Shown here: positions 25,832 to 36,352 of the stretch, piece by piece
Numbering within the stretch: the first letter of the stretch is position 1
Layout: every line of letters begins with the position of its first letter
NCBI RefSeq assembly: GCF_033436665.1
Contig: NZ_JAWQFO010000001.1
Location: 434,001-498,000, forward strand
Origin: JAWQFO01 sp033436665
GTDB taxonomy: Bacteria; Pseudomonadota; Alphaproteobacteria; Rhodobacterales; Rhodobacteraceae
DNA length: 64,000 nt
Direction: 5' to 3'
Notes under the pieces: model-generated
Database searches by the model: none
What the model was told of the DNA's origin: nothing
What the model saw: only the letters and a program-made list of their open reading frames with translations
Made by a program: the position numbers and the translations under genes

Positions 25832-27061
25832 TCAGGTTCGGTAGTCCTCGGCGCGCAGTCCGTGGCGCGACAGCTTGTCATAGAAGGTCTTGCGTGGAAG
25901 CTTGAGCGCCTTGGCGGCTGCCACGGCCTGTCCGGAGGCGCGGCGCAGCGCCTGTTCGAGCAGCGACCGCTCGACCTGCGCCATCTGCTCGGCAAGGCCC
26001 AGGGACGCATCGGCCCTGCTTTCGTCCCCGAGCCCCAACGCAAACCGCATGGCCTCGGACATCAGCGATCGCGCGTTGCCGGGCCAGTCACGTGCCATCA
26101 GACCGGCGATGACCTGCGGCGAGATGTCAGGCGCCTTCAGCCCGGCCTGCTCGCTGGCCTGCGCCACGTAGTGCTGGAACAGCACCGGAATGTCCTCGGG
26201 CCGTTCGGATAGTGACGGCACGCGCACCGGCATCACGTCGAGCCGGTAGTAGAGCTCGGCATTAAACTGCCCCGCCTCGACAGCGGCGCCCAGATCTCGG
26301 GTCGAGCCGGCGATCAGGCGCGTCGCGACGCCCACCTCAAGATCCTCGAGCAGAGCAAGCTGGGTCGCGGGCGGCAAATGCGCGATCTCGTCGATGAAGA
26401 GACTGCCGCCCTGCCCGACCTCAAGCGCCTCGGCAAGTGCCGCCTCGTCGAGCCCGGCGGCGGCGCGCTTGACGAAGGGCGCCTTGGAGCGCGCCGAGCT
26501 GAGATGCACCACCTCGGCCACCTTCGAGATGCCCGCCCCCGGCGCGCCGGTGATCAGCACCTCGGCCTCGGTGCGCGCCGCCCGTCGCACCCGGGCGCGC
26601 AACCCTTCTGCCAACTGCGAGGTGCCGAAGAGCATCCGCGCCGCCGGGTCTCCGGTCTCGACCATCGCGCGCAGGTGGCGGTTGTCGAGCACAAGCCGCC
26701 GGGTCTTGAGCGCGCGCTCCAGCACCGCCAGCAGGTCGTCCGGATCGCAGGGCTTCTCGAGGAAATCGAAGGCCCCTTGTCCCATCGCCTCGACGGCCAT
26801 CGGGATATCGCCCTCGCCGGTCAGCAGGATCACCGGCAGATCGGGATCCTGTCCGCGCGCGTAGCCGAGCAGATGGAAGCCGTCGCGCCCGGGCATCCGC
26901 ATATCCGACAGGATTACCCCGTCGAAGGCGGGCGTGATGTGATCCTTGGCCGCGACGAAAGATGCGGTGGCGACCGGCGCCAACCCGCCCAGTTCGAGGG
27001 TCTGGACCAGCGCTTCGCGCACCGCGGCATCGTCGTCCACCAAAAGCACGCGACGGCTCAT
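25832..27061 (-). CDS. dctD: DctD-like NtrC-family response regulator with defective sigma-54 motifs
   Basis: This is the response regulator paired with the sensor kinase gene it overlaps by four bases. Residues 1-120 are a receiver domain (DDDAAVRE, phospho-acceptor Asp in LSDMRMPGRDG near 52, Lys in LEKP). Residues 140-345 are AAA+-like: Walker B survives (GSLFIDEI), and so does the arginine-finger region (YYRLDVMPVRVPSL). The C-terminus is a Fis-type helix-turn-helix (AKALKLPRKTFYDKLSRHGL). Two essential features are missing: Walker A reads GAPGAGISK with Ile where the nucleotide-binding Lys should be, and the GAFTGA loop is absent because that segment is shortened. At 409 residues it is shorter than DctD (about 440-460). 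It probably acts without sigma-54, as reported for Rhodobacter NtrC. Confidence 0.88.
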   Translation of the reverse strand: MSRRVLLVDDDAAVREALVQTLELGGLAPVATASFVAAKDHITPAFDGVILSDMRMPGRDGFHLLGYARGQDPDLPVILLTGEGDIPMAVEAMGQGAFDFLEKPCDPDDLLAVLERALKTRRLVLDNRHLRAMVETGDPAARMLFGTSQLAEGLRARVRRAARTEAEVLITGAPGAGISKVAEVVHLSSARSKAPFVKRAAAGLDEAALAEALEVGQGGSLFIDEIAHLPPATQLALLEDLEVGVATRLIAGSTRDLGAAVEAGQFNAELYYRLDVMPVRVPSLSERPEDIPVLFQHYVAQASEQAGLKAPDISPQVIAGLMARDWPGNARSLMSEAMRFALGLGDESRADASLGLAEQMAQVERSLLEQALRRASGQAVAAAKALKLPRKTFYDKLSRHGLRAEDYRT

Positions 27062-28806
27062 GCCGCGACCTCCTGCGGTTCCATGCGTTCGAGCGTGACC
27101 GTGAACTGCGCGCCGCCTGCGACGTTCTCGCCGCGGATGTCGCCGCCGAAGCTTTGCACGATGCCGTAGCTGATCGACAGGCCCAGCCCCATACCGTCGC
27201 CGCTGCCGACGGTCTTGGTGGTATAGAACGGATCGAAGACCTTGTCGGGCACGTCGATCCCCGGCCCTGTATCGCGGAAGCTCACGGTGAGCGGATCACC
27301 GGTCGAGATCGCGATCGTCAGCACCCGCGTCGCGCGCCCGTCCATCGCGTCGGCGGCATTGGCGATGAGGTTGACGAAGACCTGGCCTAGTCGCACTTCT
27401 CCGCCGCGCGCCCAGACCGGCGTGTCGGGTGGGTCGTAGTGCAACGTCACGCCAACGCTCTCGCGTCGCGCCGCGGTCAGGTCCAGCGCCGACTCGAGCA
27501 CCTTGGCGACGTCTATGCGCCCTTGCGGCACGCTTTCCTGTCGGGCGAAGGCACGCAGGTTGCGGATGATGCGGGCCATGCGGTGCGACAGGTCGGAGAT
27601 GCGCGCTAGGTTCTCCGCCGCGCGGGCAGGCTCGTCACGTTCGAAGAACTTCACCGCGTTGTCCGCAAACGACCGGATCGCCATCAGCGGCTGGTTGAGC
27701 TCGTGGCTGATCCCGGCGCTCATCTGTCCCAGCGCGGAAAGCTTGCCGGCGCGGACTAGATCCTCCTGCGCCAGAGCCAGTGCCGCCTGCGCTGCCTCGC
27801 GCTCGCGCGCTTCCTCGATCAGCCGGGCGTTGGTCTCCGACAGCGCACGGGTACGGTCCGCCACGCGCGCCTCGAGCTGCGCGTTGGCGAGCGCGAGGGT
27901 GCGCCGGCGTTCTGTGGCGAGAAACAGCAGCGCGCCAAAGGCCAGACAAAGTGCTGCGACCGCCGCCGCCTGCAGCCGCGCAACCCGGGCGGCCGGGGTC
28001 ACGTCGAGCAACAGCTCGCCGGTCAGCCCGATGATCGGAAGCGGCCGAACGAGATGCAATGCGCGTGCCGGCAGGTAGGGGCCCCAGTCCATCTCCCAGA
28101 TCTCGTGGCCTCCGAGGACATGCACGTCGACTGGCGCCTCGCGCGCACCGGTTGGCACGATCCCCGACCCGCCTTCGTCGCGCTGCCACGAGGCGAGTTC
28201 GCTGCGGTTGCTGACGATGACCCGGCCCCGCGCATCGGTAAAGAACACCGCGCGGTTGTTGCCGCGCCAGCCGTCCTCGATGGCCTCGATGTCGGCAGCG
28301 ACGACAATGACGCCGTCGACCTTGCCGTCACGGCCGAAGCTCGGGGCGGCATAGGCATAGGCGCGCGCGTCGAGCGGCATGTCGGCGCCATGTCCGCGCC
28401 CCAGCGCGCCGTGAAAGGCGCGCCGGATGATCGCGCTTGCGCTCAGATCGGCACCGGGCGCGCCGCGCGCCGCCACCGAGACGCGGCCGCTTCGGTCGAC
28501 GAACATCACGTCGAGTGCTCCGGTCTTGTCCGCGCCCTCCTGGAACAGCTGCCGCGCGGCGTCCGCGCCCTGCCCGTCGACGAGATCTCGGATCACCGGG
28601 TGATCGGCCAATTGCACGGCCAGTACACGGTAGCGCTGCAACGGTCCCATCAGTCGGTCCGCAGCCAGCGCGAGGTCGGCCTCGCCCTGCGCGGCGAGCT
28701 GGTCCAGCCCCTGCCGGTAGCCATAGCGGAACACACCCGCGGCGACGAGCGCGACGAGGGCGAGAAAGCCGATGACGAGCATGGCACGGTGCGCAAAGCC
28801 GTTCAT
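27058..28806 (-). CDS. dctB: Membrane sensor histidine kinase (DctB-like)
   Basis: The 582-residue protein has two membrane helices (about 9-30 and 278-300) flanking a large periplasmic sensor of the double-PAS DctB type. A coiled-coil linker (about 310-355) leads to the kinase core: H-box GISHELNQPLMAIRS (phospho-His near 367), N-box NLIANAADAM, G1 DTGPGI and G2 GMGLGLSI. DctB senses external C4-dicarboxylates and phosphorylates DctD. The gene overlaps dctD by four bases and the transport genes dctPQM follow, giving a sensor-regulator-transporter module in one direction. It is divergent from a P450 gene, with 59 bases between their starts. Confidence 0.93.
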   Translation of the reverse strand: MNGFAHRAMLVIGFLALVALVAAGVFRYGYRQGLDQLAAQGEADLALAADRLMGPLQRYRVLAVQLADHPVIRDLVDGQGADAARQLFQEGADKTGALDVMFVDRSGRVSVAARGAPGADLSASAIIRRAFHGALGRGHGADMPLDARAYAYAAPSFGRDGKVDGVIVVAADIEAIEDGWRGNNRAVFFTDARGRVIVSNRSELASWQRDEGGSGIVPTGAREAPVDVHVLGGHEIWEMDWGPYLPARALHLVRPLPIIGLTGELLLDVTPAARVARLQAAAVAALCLAFGALLFLATERRRTLALANAQLEARVADRTRALSETNARLIEEAREREAAQAALALAQEDLVRAGKLSALGQMSAGISHELNQPLMAIRSFADNAVKFFERDEPARAAENLARISDLSHRMARIIRNLRAFARQESVPQGRIDVAKVLESALDLTAARRESVGVTLHYDPPDTPVWARGGEVRLGQVFVNLIANAADAMDGRATRVLTIAISTGDPLTVSFRDTGPGIDVPDKVFDPFYTTKTVGSGDGMGLGLSISYGIVQSFGGDIRGENVAGGAQFTVTLERMEPQEVAA

Positions 28807-28865
28807 GGCGCGAACCTACAAAGCGTCCCTTGCCTTTTCCAGTGTGGCGGTGCTTGAAGGGCGCC

Positions 28866-30047
28866 ATGAACAGGTTCCGCCAGTCCCCCCGCGACCCCGG
28901 TTTCGTCCAGAACCCGTACCCGCTCTACGCCCGCTTGCGCGCCCAGGCGCCCGTTCAGTTCTGGGAGGATTACGGGATGATGGCCGTTTTCGACGCGGCC
29001 ACCGTGCAGGCCCTTCTGCGCGACCGAAGGCTGGGCCGTGCTGTGCCCGAGGCGCTGCGCAAACCCGTGCCGGACCATCTGCGGGATTTCTACGCCGTCG
29101 ATCATTTCTCGATGCTGGACATGGAGCCACCGTCGCACACGCGTCTGCGCGGCCTAGTGCTGCGCGCCTTCACCTCGCGCCGGATCAAGGCGCTGGCCCC
29201 CGAGATCGAGGCGGTCTGCGCGGACCTGCTCGAGACCTTCCCCGATCACCCGTTCGACCTGATGCCAGCCTATTGCGCCGAGGTGCCGGTGCGCATCATC
29301 GCGCGCCTGCTGGGCGTGCCGGAAACCGCCACGCCCGACCTTCTGCGCTGGTCGAACGCGATGGTCGCGATGTACCAGGCCCGGCGTGGCCGCGCGGTCG
29401 AGGAGACGGCGAACGCCGCGGCACGGGATTTCACCGGCTTTCTGCGTGACCACATCGCGCAACGCCGGAAGGATCCGCGCGACGACCTGCTGTCCGAGTT
29501 GATCGCGGCCGAGGAAGCCGGAGACCGCCTGTCGCCGGAGGAGATGATCGGCACCTGCGTCCTGCTGCTCAACGCCGGCCACGAAGCCACCGTGCACACG
29601 CTCGGCAACGGGGTGAAGGCGCTGCTCGAGAACGCCACGCCGGCGGACGCCTTCGCCGACAACGCGATCGCCGGGACGGTCGAGGAGATCCTGCGCCATG
29701 ACCCGCCACTGCACATCTTCACGCGCTATGCCTACGAGGACATCGAGGTCGGTGGGCATAGACTGGCAAAAAACGAGGAAGTCGCTCTGGTGCTCGGCGC
29801 GGCAGGACGCGACCCGGCGGCTGTCACCGAACCGGACCGCTTCGATCCGTTCCGGCCCGCAAAGCCGCATGCTGCCTTCGGGGGCGGGCTGCACTTCTGC
29901 GTCGGCGCACCGCTTGCGCGGCTGGAAATGCAGATCGCGCTTCAGGCGCTGTTCGCGCGCTACCCAGGCCTCGCCCTGACCGAGGCTCCGGAATATGGCG
30001 ACCTCTATCATTTCCACGGCCTGAAACGCTTGATGGTGCAGGTCTGA
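28866..30047 (+). CDS. Cytochrome P450
   Basis: This 393-residue soluble bacterial P450 monooxygenase has the oxygen-activation motif AGHEAT in helix I (about 237), the ExxR motif EEILR (about 273) and the haem-binding loop FGGGLHFCVG with the cysteine ligand near 345. The ATG at 28866 gives a normal N-terminus; the longer TTG frame does not. It has no ferredoxin or reductase gene beside it, so it must borrow electrons from general carriers (an FNR-type reductase is encoded at 35.3 kb). The substrate is unknown. It is divergent from dctB and convergent with the Lrp regulator gene (seven bases apart). Confidence 0.93.
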   Translation: MNRFRQSPRDPGFVQNPYPLYARLRAQAPVQFWEDYGMMAVFDAATVQALLRDRRLGRAVPEALRKPVPDHLRDFYAVDHFSMLDMEPPSHTRLRGLVLRAFTSRRIKALAPEIEAVCADLLETFPDHPFDLMPAYCAEVPVRIIARLLGVPETATPDLLRWSNAMVAMYQARRGRAVEETANAAARDFTGFLRDHIAQRRKDPRDDLLSELIAAEEAGDRLSPEEMIGTCVLLLNAGHEATVHTLGNGVKALLENATPADAFADNAIAGTVEEILRHDPPLHIFTRYAYEDIEVGGHRLAKNEEVALVLGAAGRDPAAVTEPDRFDPFRPAKPHAAFGGGLHFCVGAPLARLEMQIALQALFARYPGLALTEAPEYGDLYHFHGLKRLMVQV

Positions 30048-30054
30048 TCCGTGC

Positions 30055-30516
30055 TCAGAGCGGCAGCGCGGTCGTCGACTTGATCTCTTCCATGGACAAA
30101 AGCGCCGTGACGTTGAACACCCGCACCTCCGAGATCAGCGCCTGGTAAAAGGCGTCATAGGCGCGGGCGTTCTTGACCCGGACCTTCAGGATATAGTCGA
30201 TGTCGCCGGCAAGGCGGTGCGCCTCCTGGACTTCCGGGCGCTCCTTCAGCGCCTTGAGAAAGGCGGCCTGCCACTCGGCCTCGTGCTCGGAGGTGCGGAT
30301 CAGCACGAAGAAACAGGCCTCGAATCCCAGCGCATCAGCGTCGAGCACGACGGTCTGCTGGCCGACGATCCCCGCTTCGCGCATCTTGCGAATGCGATTC
30401 CACACCGGGGTCTTCGAACTGCCCACGCGAGCGGCGATATCGTCGAGCGACTGGCTGGCATCGCGCTGCAGCTCCGCGAGAATTTTCCGGTCGGTCTCGT
30501 CTATCCGGACACTCAT
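30055..30516 (-). CDS. Lrp/AsnC-family transcriptional regulator
   Basis: The 153-residue protein has the N-terminal helix-turn-helix (LDDIAARVGSSKTPVWNRIRKM, counted about 22-43) and the C-terminal RAM ligand-binding domain (AHRLAGDIDYILKVRVKNARAYD). Such proteins sense amino acids and bend DNA as octamers. It is divergent from the cysG-cysI-cysH operon, and a perfect GAACATATGTTC palindrome lies between them, so it is a good candidate for the operon's regulator, perhaps sensing cysteine or a related sulfur compound; that is inference from position. Confidence 0.9.
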   Translation of the reverse strand: MSVRIDETDRKILAELQRDASQSLDDIAARVGSSKTPVWNRIRKMREAGIVGQQTVVLDADALGFEACFFVLIRTSEHEAEWQAAFLKALKERPEVQEAHRLAGDIDYILKVRVKNARAYDAFYQALISEVRVFNVTALLSMEEIKSTTALPL

Positions 30517-30567
30517 TCGTCTTTCCTCGCGCCTTTGGACCGCTGGTCACGCATGTCGTTAAGTTTG

Positions 30568-30579
30568 GAACATATGTTC
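30568..30579. promoter_or_regulatory. Perfect 12-base palindrome in the lrp-cysG divergent region
   Basis: GAACATATGTTC lies 52 bases upstream of the Lrp-type gene and 82 bases before cysG. A second weaker dyad, GGAATATTTCC, is at 30611-30621. Both are plausible operator sites for the adjacent regulator. Confidence 0.45.
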
Positions 30580-30661
30580 TTATTCACGGCGTGATCTGGC
30601 GCCTTGGCGGGAATATTTCCTATATTGCAGGTCAAGTCAAACGACACCGGGCCTTGGGACC

Positions 30662-32092
30662 ATGGATCACTTTCCGATATTCATCCGCACGAAGGGAACG
30701 CGTGTCGTGCTGTCCGGAGGCGGCCCGGCGGCGCTGGCCAAGCTGCGGTTGCTGCTCAAGACAGAAGCGGCGATCACCGTTCACGCATTGGATCCCGCGC
30801 CGGAGATCCGCGGCTGGCACGAGTCGGGCGGTCTCGCGCTGGTCGAACGCCCGCTTGAGCCGGGTGACGTCCGCGGTGCGGCGCTGTTCTATGCCGCCGA
30901 CGAGGACGAAGGCGAGGATGCGCGCACAGCGGCGATCGCCGAGGCCGAGGGCGCGCTGGTCAACATCGTGGACAACCTCCACGACAGCGCCTTCATCACC
31001 CCGGCCATCGTCGACCGCGATCCGGTCACCGTGGCCATAGGTACCGAAGGCGCGGCACCGGTTCTGGCGCGTGCGATCAAGGCCGACCTCGAGGAACGTC
31101 TGCCCGCAACGCTGGGCACGCTCGCGCGCATCGGCAAGGAATTTCGCAAGGTGGCCGAAGCCCTGCCCTTCGGCCGCGCGAGGCGCGACTTCTGGCGCGA
31201 CTACTATTTCCGCGCCGGACCCGAGGCGATGCAGCGCGGAGAGGCGGCGGTCGAAACCGCACTCGACACCCTGCTTGGCGACCATCTGGAGCGCAAGGCG
31301 CGCCCCGGACATGTCGCCTTCGTCGGGGCGGGTCCGGGTGATCCGGAATTGCTGACCCTGAAGGCGCGCAAGGCACTGGACGAGGCCGACGTGGTGATCC
31401 ACGACCGGCTGGTGCCCGGCGCGATCCTAGAACTCGCGCGCCGCGAAGCGGTGCTGATCGACGCCGGAAAGGAAGGCTTTGGCCTCTCGACGCCGCAGGA
31501 GCAGATCAACGACCTGATCGTCGAACATGGACGCGACGGCGCGCAGGTGGTCCGGCTCAAGGGCGGCGACGCCACGATCTTCGGGCGGCTTGACGAGGAG
31601 ATCGATGCGGTCGATGCCGCCGGGATCGACTGGTCGATCGTGCCGGGCATCACCTCGGCCTCCGCCGCCGTGGCAGCTATCGGCCAGAGCCTGACACGGC
31701 GCGGGCGCAATTCTTCGGTTCGTTTCCTCACCGGGCACGACACGAAGGGTTTTGCCGATCACGACTGGAAGGCGCTGGCGCGACCCGGCGAGGTCGCCGC
31801 GATCTACATGGGCAAGAAGTCCGCGCGCTTCATCCAGGGCCGGCTGATCATGCACGGGGCCGATCGACAGACGCCGGTCACGCTGGTCGAGAATGCCTCG
31901 CGCCCTGAGCAGAGCGTGCTGGAAACCACCCTCGATGCCTTGCCGGCCGCGCTCGCCGCCGCCGAGATGAACGGGCCCGCGCTGACCTTCATCGGCCTTG
32001 CCCCGCGCGCGGCGCTGGCGTCGTCGAACCGTCACGCGACTGGCTTAGGCAGCGCGCATGACCCCGAATTTTCAGCCCAGGAGGCTTTGTGA
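30662..32092 (+). CDS. cysG: Siroheme synthase CysG (bifunctional/trifunctional)
   Basis: CysG makes sirohaem, the cofactor of sulfite reductase. Residues 1-205 form the precorrin-2 dehydrogenase/ferrochelatase module (VVLSGGGPAALAKLRLLL nucleotide-binding loop). Residues 215-460 are the uroporphyrinogen-III methyltransferase module (VGAGPGDPELLTLKA, VRLKGGDATIFGR, VPGITSASAA). Length 476 is close to the E. coli enzyme (457). It heads the sulfate-assimilation operon; its TGA overlaps the ATG of the next gene by one base (TGATG). Confidence 0.95.
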   Translation: MDHFPIFIRTKGTRVVLSGGGPAALAKLRLLLKTEAAITVHALDPAPEIRGWHESGGLALVERPLEPGDVRGAALFYAADEDEGEDARTAAIAEAEGALVNIVDNLHDSAFITPAIVDRDPVTVAIGTEGAAPVLARAIKADLEERLPATLGTLARIGKEFRKVAEALPFGRARRDFWRDYYFRAGPEAMQRGEAAVETALDTLLGDHLERKARPGHVAFVGAGPGDPELLTLKARKALDEADVVIHDRLVPGAILELARREAVLIDAGKEGFGLSTPQEQINDLIVEHGRDGAQVVRLKGGDATIFGRLDEEIDAVDAAGIDWSIVPGITSASAAVAAIGQSLTRRGRNSSVRFLTGHDTKGFADHDWKALARPGEVAAIYMGKKSARFIQGRLIMHGADRQTPVTLVENASRPEQSVLETTLDALPAALAAAEMNGPALTFIGLAPRAALASSNRHATGLGSAHDPEFSAQEAL

Positions 32093-32398
32093 TGCCGAAA
32101 CCCTTCACCCCCAAGGTCGTGACCGCCAACGCGCTCATCGAGGGCGACGTGATCTACCAGACCGCCGACGGCTGGACGCGCGATCTCGCGCAGGCCGAGG
32201 TGTTGACCGACGAGGCCGATGCCGACCTGCGCCTGATCGAGGCGAGCCAGCAGAAGGCGGATGTCGTCGGCGCCTACCTTGCCGACGTCAAGATCGAGGG
32301 CGGACGCCCCGTGCCAACCCATTTCCGCGAGGCGTTCCGGGCCAAGGGCCCGTCGAACTACGCCCACGGCAAACAGGAAGCGAAAGAGACGAGGACCA

Positions 32399-32406
<8 letters not shown>
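32092..32406 (+). CDS. DUF2849 protein associated with sulfite reductase
   Basis: This 104-residue protein is found between cysG and the sulfite reductase gene in many alphaproteobacteria and is annotated DUF2849; its function is not established. The N-terminus FTPKVVTANALIEGDVIYQT and tail PTHFREAFRAKGPSNY look like a small beta-rich domain with a basic tail. It has CAGGAGG seven bases before the ATG, overlaps the cysG stop by one base and overlaps the start of cysI by eight bases, so it is made together with sulfite reductase and is probably an accessory or stability factor. Confidence 0.85.
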
Positions 32407-34052
<1,646 letters not shown>

Positions 34053-34063
<11 letters not shown>

Positions 34064-34826
34064 CCATTCGGACCCGGCACCAGCGGAGGATGCCGAGCGC
34101 GTGGCAGGCCTGCGCGCTATGGCCGCGCGTCTGAACGCCGAGTTGCGCCACCACGGTGCTGTCGACGTTCTGCGCGCGGCGGTGCGCGAGATCCCCGATC
34201 TCGCCCTCGTCTCGAGCTTCGGGGCCGAGTCGGTCGCCCTGCTGCACCTCGCCTCGATGGTGAAAAAGGACCTGCCGGTGATCTTCATCGACACCGAGAT
34301 GCTGTTCGCGGAAACCCTGGTCTACCAGCAGGACCTGTCCGAGCGCCTCGGCCTGCGCGACGTGCGCATCATTCGCGCCGAAGACATCGCCGAAAAGGAT
34401 CCTGACGGCACGCTTCACCAGCGCGACACGGATGCCTGCTGCTTTCTGCGCAAGACCGTTCCGCTGAACCACGCGCTCGAAGCCTTCGGTGGCTGGATCA
34501 CCGGGCGCAAGCGGTTCCAGTCCGGATCGCGTGCGCAGCTCGACTTCTTCGAGGTCGAGACCCCCGCCGACGCGCCCGCCCGGCTCAAGGTCAATCCGCT
34601 GGCCTTCTGGGAAGCCTGGGACGTCGCCGACTACATCACCGAGAACCGCCTGCCCCGGCATCCGCTGGTCGCCAAGGGCTATCCGTCGATCGGCTGTGCG
34701 CCCTGCACCACGCCTGTCGCCGAAGGCGAGGATCCGCGCGCCGGACGCTGGCGCGAAACCGACAAGGACGAATGCGGCATACACTTCGTGGATGGCAAGC
34801 TGGTCCGAACAGGAGCATCGACATGA
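34053..34826 (+). CDS. cysH: Adenylyl-sulfate (APS) / phosphoadenylyl-sulfate reductase
   Basis: CysH reduces activated sulfate to sulfite. The 257-residue protein has the PP-loop (SSFGAESVALLHLAS) and both cysteine pairs of the Fe-S containing subtype, CC in DACCFLRK (about 129-130) and CAPC in GCAPCT (about 214-217). These bind a [4Fe-4S] cluster and mark the enzyme as an APS-type reductase rather than the E. coli PAPS type. The C-terminal catalytic stretch ECGIH is present near the end. It overlaps cysI by 11 bases and the DUF934 gene by four (ATGA). Confidence 0.94.
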
Positions 34827-35224
34827 GCATCATCGTGACCGACGCGGGCTTTGCCCCCGACGACTGGACCACCGGCTACGCGCAGCTTGGCGCGGCCAAC
34901 GACACCGACGCGCTCGACGTCGCCTCGGATGCCGACGCGCAGGCGATCCCGCTCTGCGGCGGTCTGAAGATGATCCGGGTCGACTTCCCCTCGTCCGCCG
35001 ACGGGCGCGGCTTCAGCATCGCGCGGACGCTGCGGCTGCGCGGCTACACCGGCCGCCTGCGCGCACGCGGGCACGTTCTGGCCGACCAATACGCGATGGC
35101 GCGGCGCTCGGGCTTCGACGAGGTCGAGATCTCGGACGAGCTTGCCGCACGTCAGCCCGAGGATCAGTGGCAGTTCCGGGCCGACTGGCGCGCCCATGAC
35201 TACCAGGCGCGCCTGCGCGGCTGA
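34823..35224 (+). CDS. DUF934 protein of the sulfate-assimilation operon
   Basis: The 133-residue protein matches DUF934, a family strongly linked to cysH and cysI in proteobacteria and of unknown biochemical function. Phrases such as IRVDFPSSADGRGFSIARTL and GRLRARGHVLADQYAMARR are typical. The ATG at 34823 overlaps the cysH stop (ATGA) and AGGAGCATCGAC supplies the ribosome binding site. It most likely assists APS or sulfite reduction, for example in assembly or electron delivery; that is inference from linkage. Confidence 0.86.
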   Translation: MSIIVTDAGFAPDDWTTGYAQLGAANDTDALDVASDADAQAIPLCGGLKMIRVDFPSSADGRGFSIARTLRLRGYTGRLRARGHVLADQYAMARRSGFDEVEISDELAARQPEDQWQFRADWRAHDYQARLRG

Positions 35225-35290
35225 TTGCCCCCTTCCAAACCGAGCTAGCAACTTCTAAAGAGGGCGCGGCGCCGAGCCGCGCAATGACAC

Positions 35291-36139
35291 ATGACCGAGC
35301 AGACACCCGTGACCCAGGCGACCGCCAGCAAAGTTCCGGCCCTACCCGACGCGCAGACCGTGACCCAGGTCCAGCACTGGACCGACCGGCTGTTCTCGTT
35401 CCGGGTGACCCGGCCCGCTTCTCTGCGCTTCCGTTCGGGCGAATTCGTCATGATCGGGCTGATGGGCGACCCGGACCCCAAGACCGGGCGCCAGAAGCCG
35501 CTGCTGCGCGCCTATTCCATCGCCTCCCCGGCCTGGGACGACGAGTTGGAATTCTACTCGATCAAGGTGCAGGACGGCCCGCTGACCTCGAAGCTGCAGC
35601 ACATCCGTCCCGGCGACCAGATCATCCTGCGCCCCAAGCCGGTCGGCACGCTGGTGCATGACGCCCTACTGCCGGGCCGGCGCATCTGGTTCTTCGCCAC
35701 CGGCACGGGCTTTGCCCCCTTCGCCTCATTGCTGCGTGAACCCGAGACCTACGAGAAGTTCGAGGATGTCGTCATCACACATACCGTGCGCGACGTGGCC
35801 GAGCTTGAATACGGGCGGCGCCTGATCGAAAACCTCAAGGCCGACGAGATGATGCAGGAACTCATCGGCACCGAGAACCTCGCCAAGATCCGCTACTACC
35901 CGACGACGACGCGCGAGGAGAGCCCCAAGATGGGCCGGATCACCACCCTGCTCGAAGATGGCACCGTGTTCCGCGACCTCGGCATCGATGGCATCTCGCC
36001 CGAGACGGACCGGGCGATGATCTGCGGCTCGCTCCCCTTCAACCTCGACATCAAGGCGATCCTAGAAGGTTACGGCCTCGAGGAAGGGGCGAATTCCGAT
36101 CCCAAGCATTTCGTGGTCGAAAAGGCCTTCGTCGGCTAA
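35291..36139 (+). CDS. fpr: Ferredoxin/flavodoxin-NADP+ reductase
   Basis: This 282-residue FAD enzyme moves electrons between NADPH and ferredoxin or flavodoxin. The FAD-binding motif RAYSIASP is near residue 73, the second FAD segment GPLTSKLQHIRPGD near 97, the NADP-binding ATGTGFAPFASLLR near 138, and the C-terminus VVEKAFVG is typical of the bacterial subclass (Rhodobacter, Azotobacter). Being 66 bases after the DUF934 gene it could supply electrons to sulfite reductase, which lacks a CysJ partner here, and perhaps to the P450. It has a poor ribosome binding site, so its level may be set separately. Confidence 0.93.
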   Translation: MTEQTPVTQATASKVPALPDAQTVTQVQHWTDRLFSFRVTRPASLRFRSGEFVMIGLMGDPDPKTGRQKPLLRAYSIASPAWDDELEFYSIKVQDGPLTSKLQHIRPGDQIILRPKPVGTLVHDALLPGRRIWFFATGTGFAPFASLLREPETYEKFEDVVITHTVRDVAELEYGRRLIENLKADEMMQELIGTENLAKIRYYPTTTREESPKMGRITTLLEDGTVFRDLGIDGISPETDRAMICGSLPFNLDIKAILEGYGLEEGANSDPKHFVVEKAFVG

Positions 36140-36352
36140 CGCCGGCAGGGCAGAGGCAGGGTTTCGTCCCGGTCCCGTCTGTACCATAGGCTTGCCTGCC
36201 CTGCGCCGGCGTTTCGCTTTGTCATGAAAGAAAACCCCGGGCTTTGGCGGTTTGGCTGCAGTTACGCCAGTTCGCTCCGGAAAACTTCCGCGCATAATGG
36301 GAAACGGCGGCCCAAATGGACCGCCGCTCCGTTCCGACCTCGAAGTCGTCCA

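Noticed and set aside
25832..27061. Frameshift or sequencing error as the cause of the missing DctD motifs
   Set aside because: The frame is continuous with sensible sequence on both sides of the altered Walker A and the shortened loop.
30578..30600. Strong sigma-70 promoter for cysG in the divergent region
   Set aside because: TATATT near 30622 is a possible -10 element, but no acceptable -35 hexamer lies at 16-18 bases, so I did not list it.
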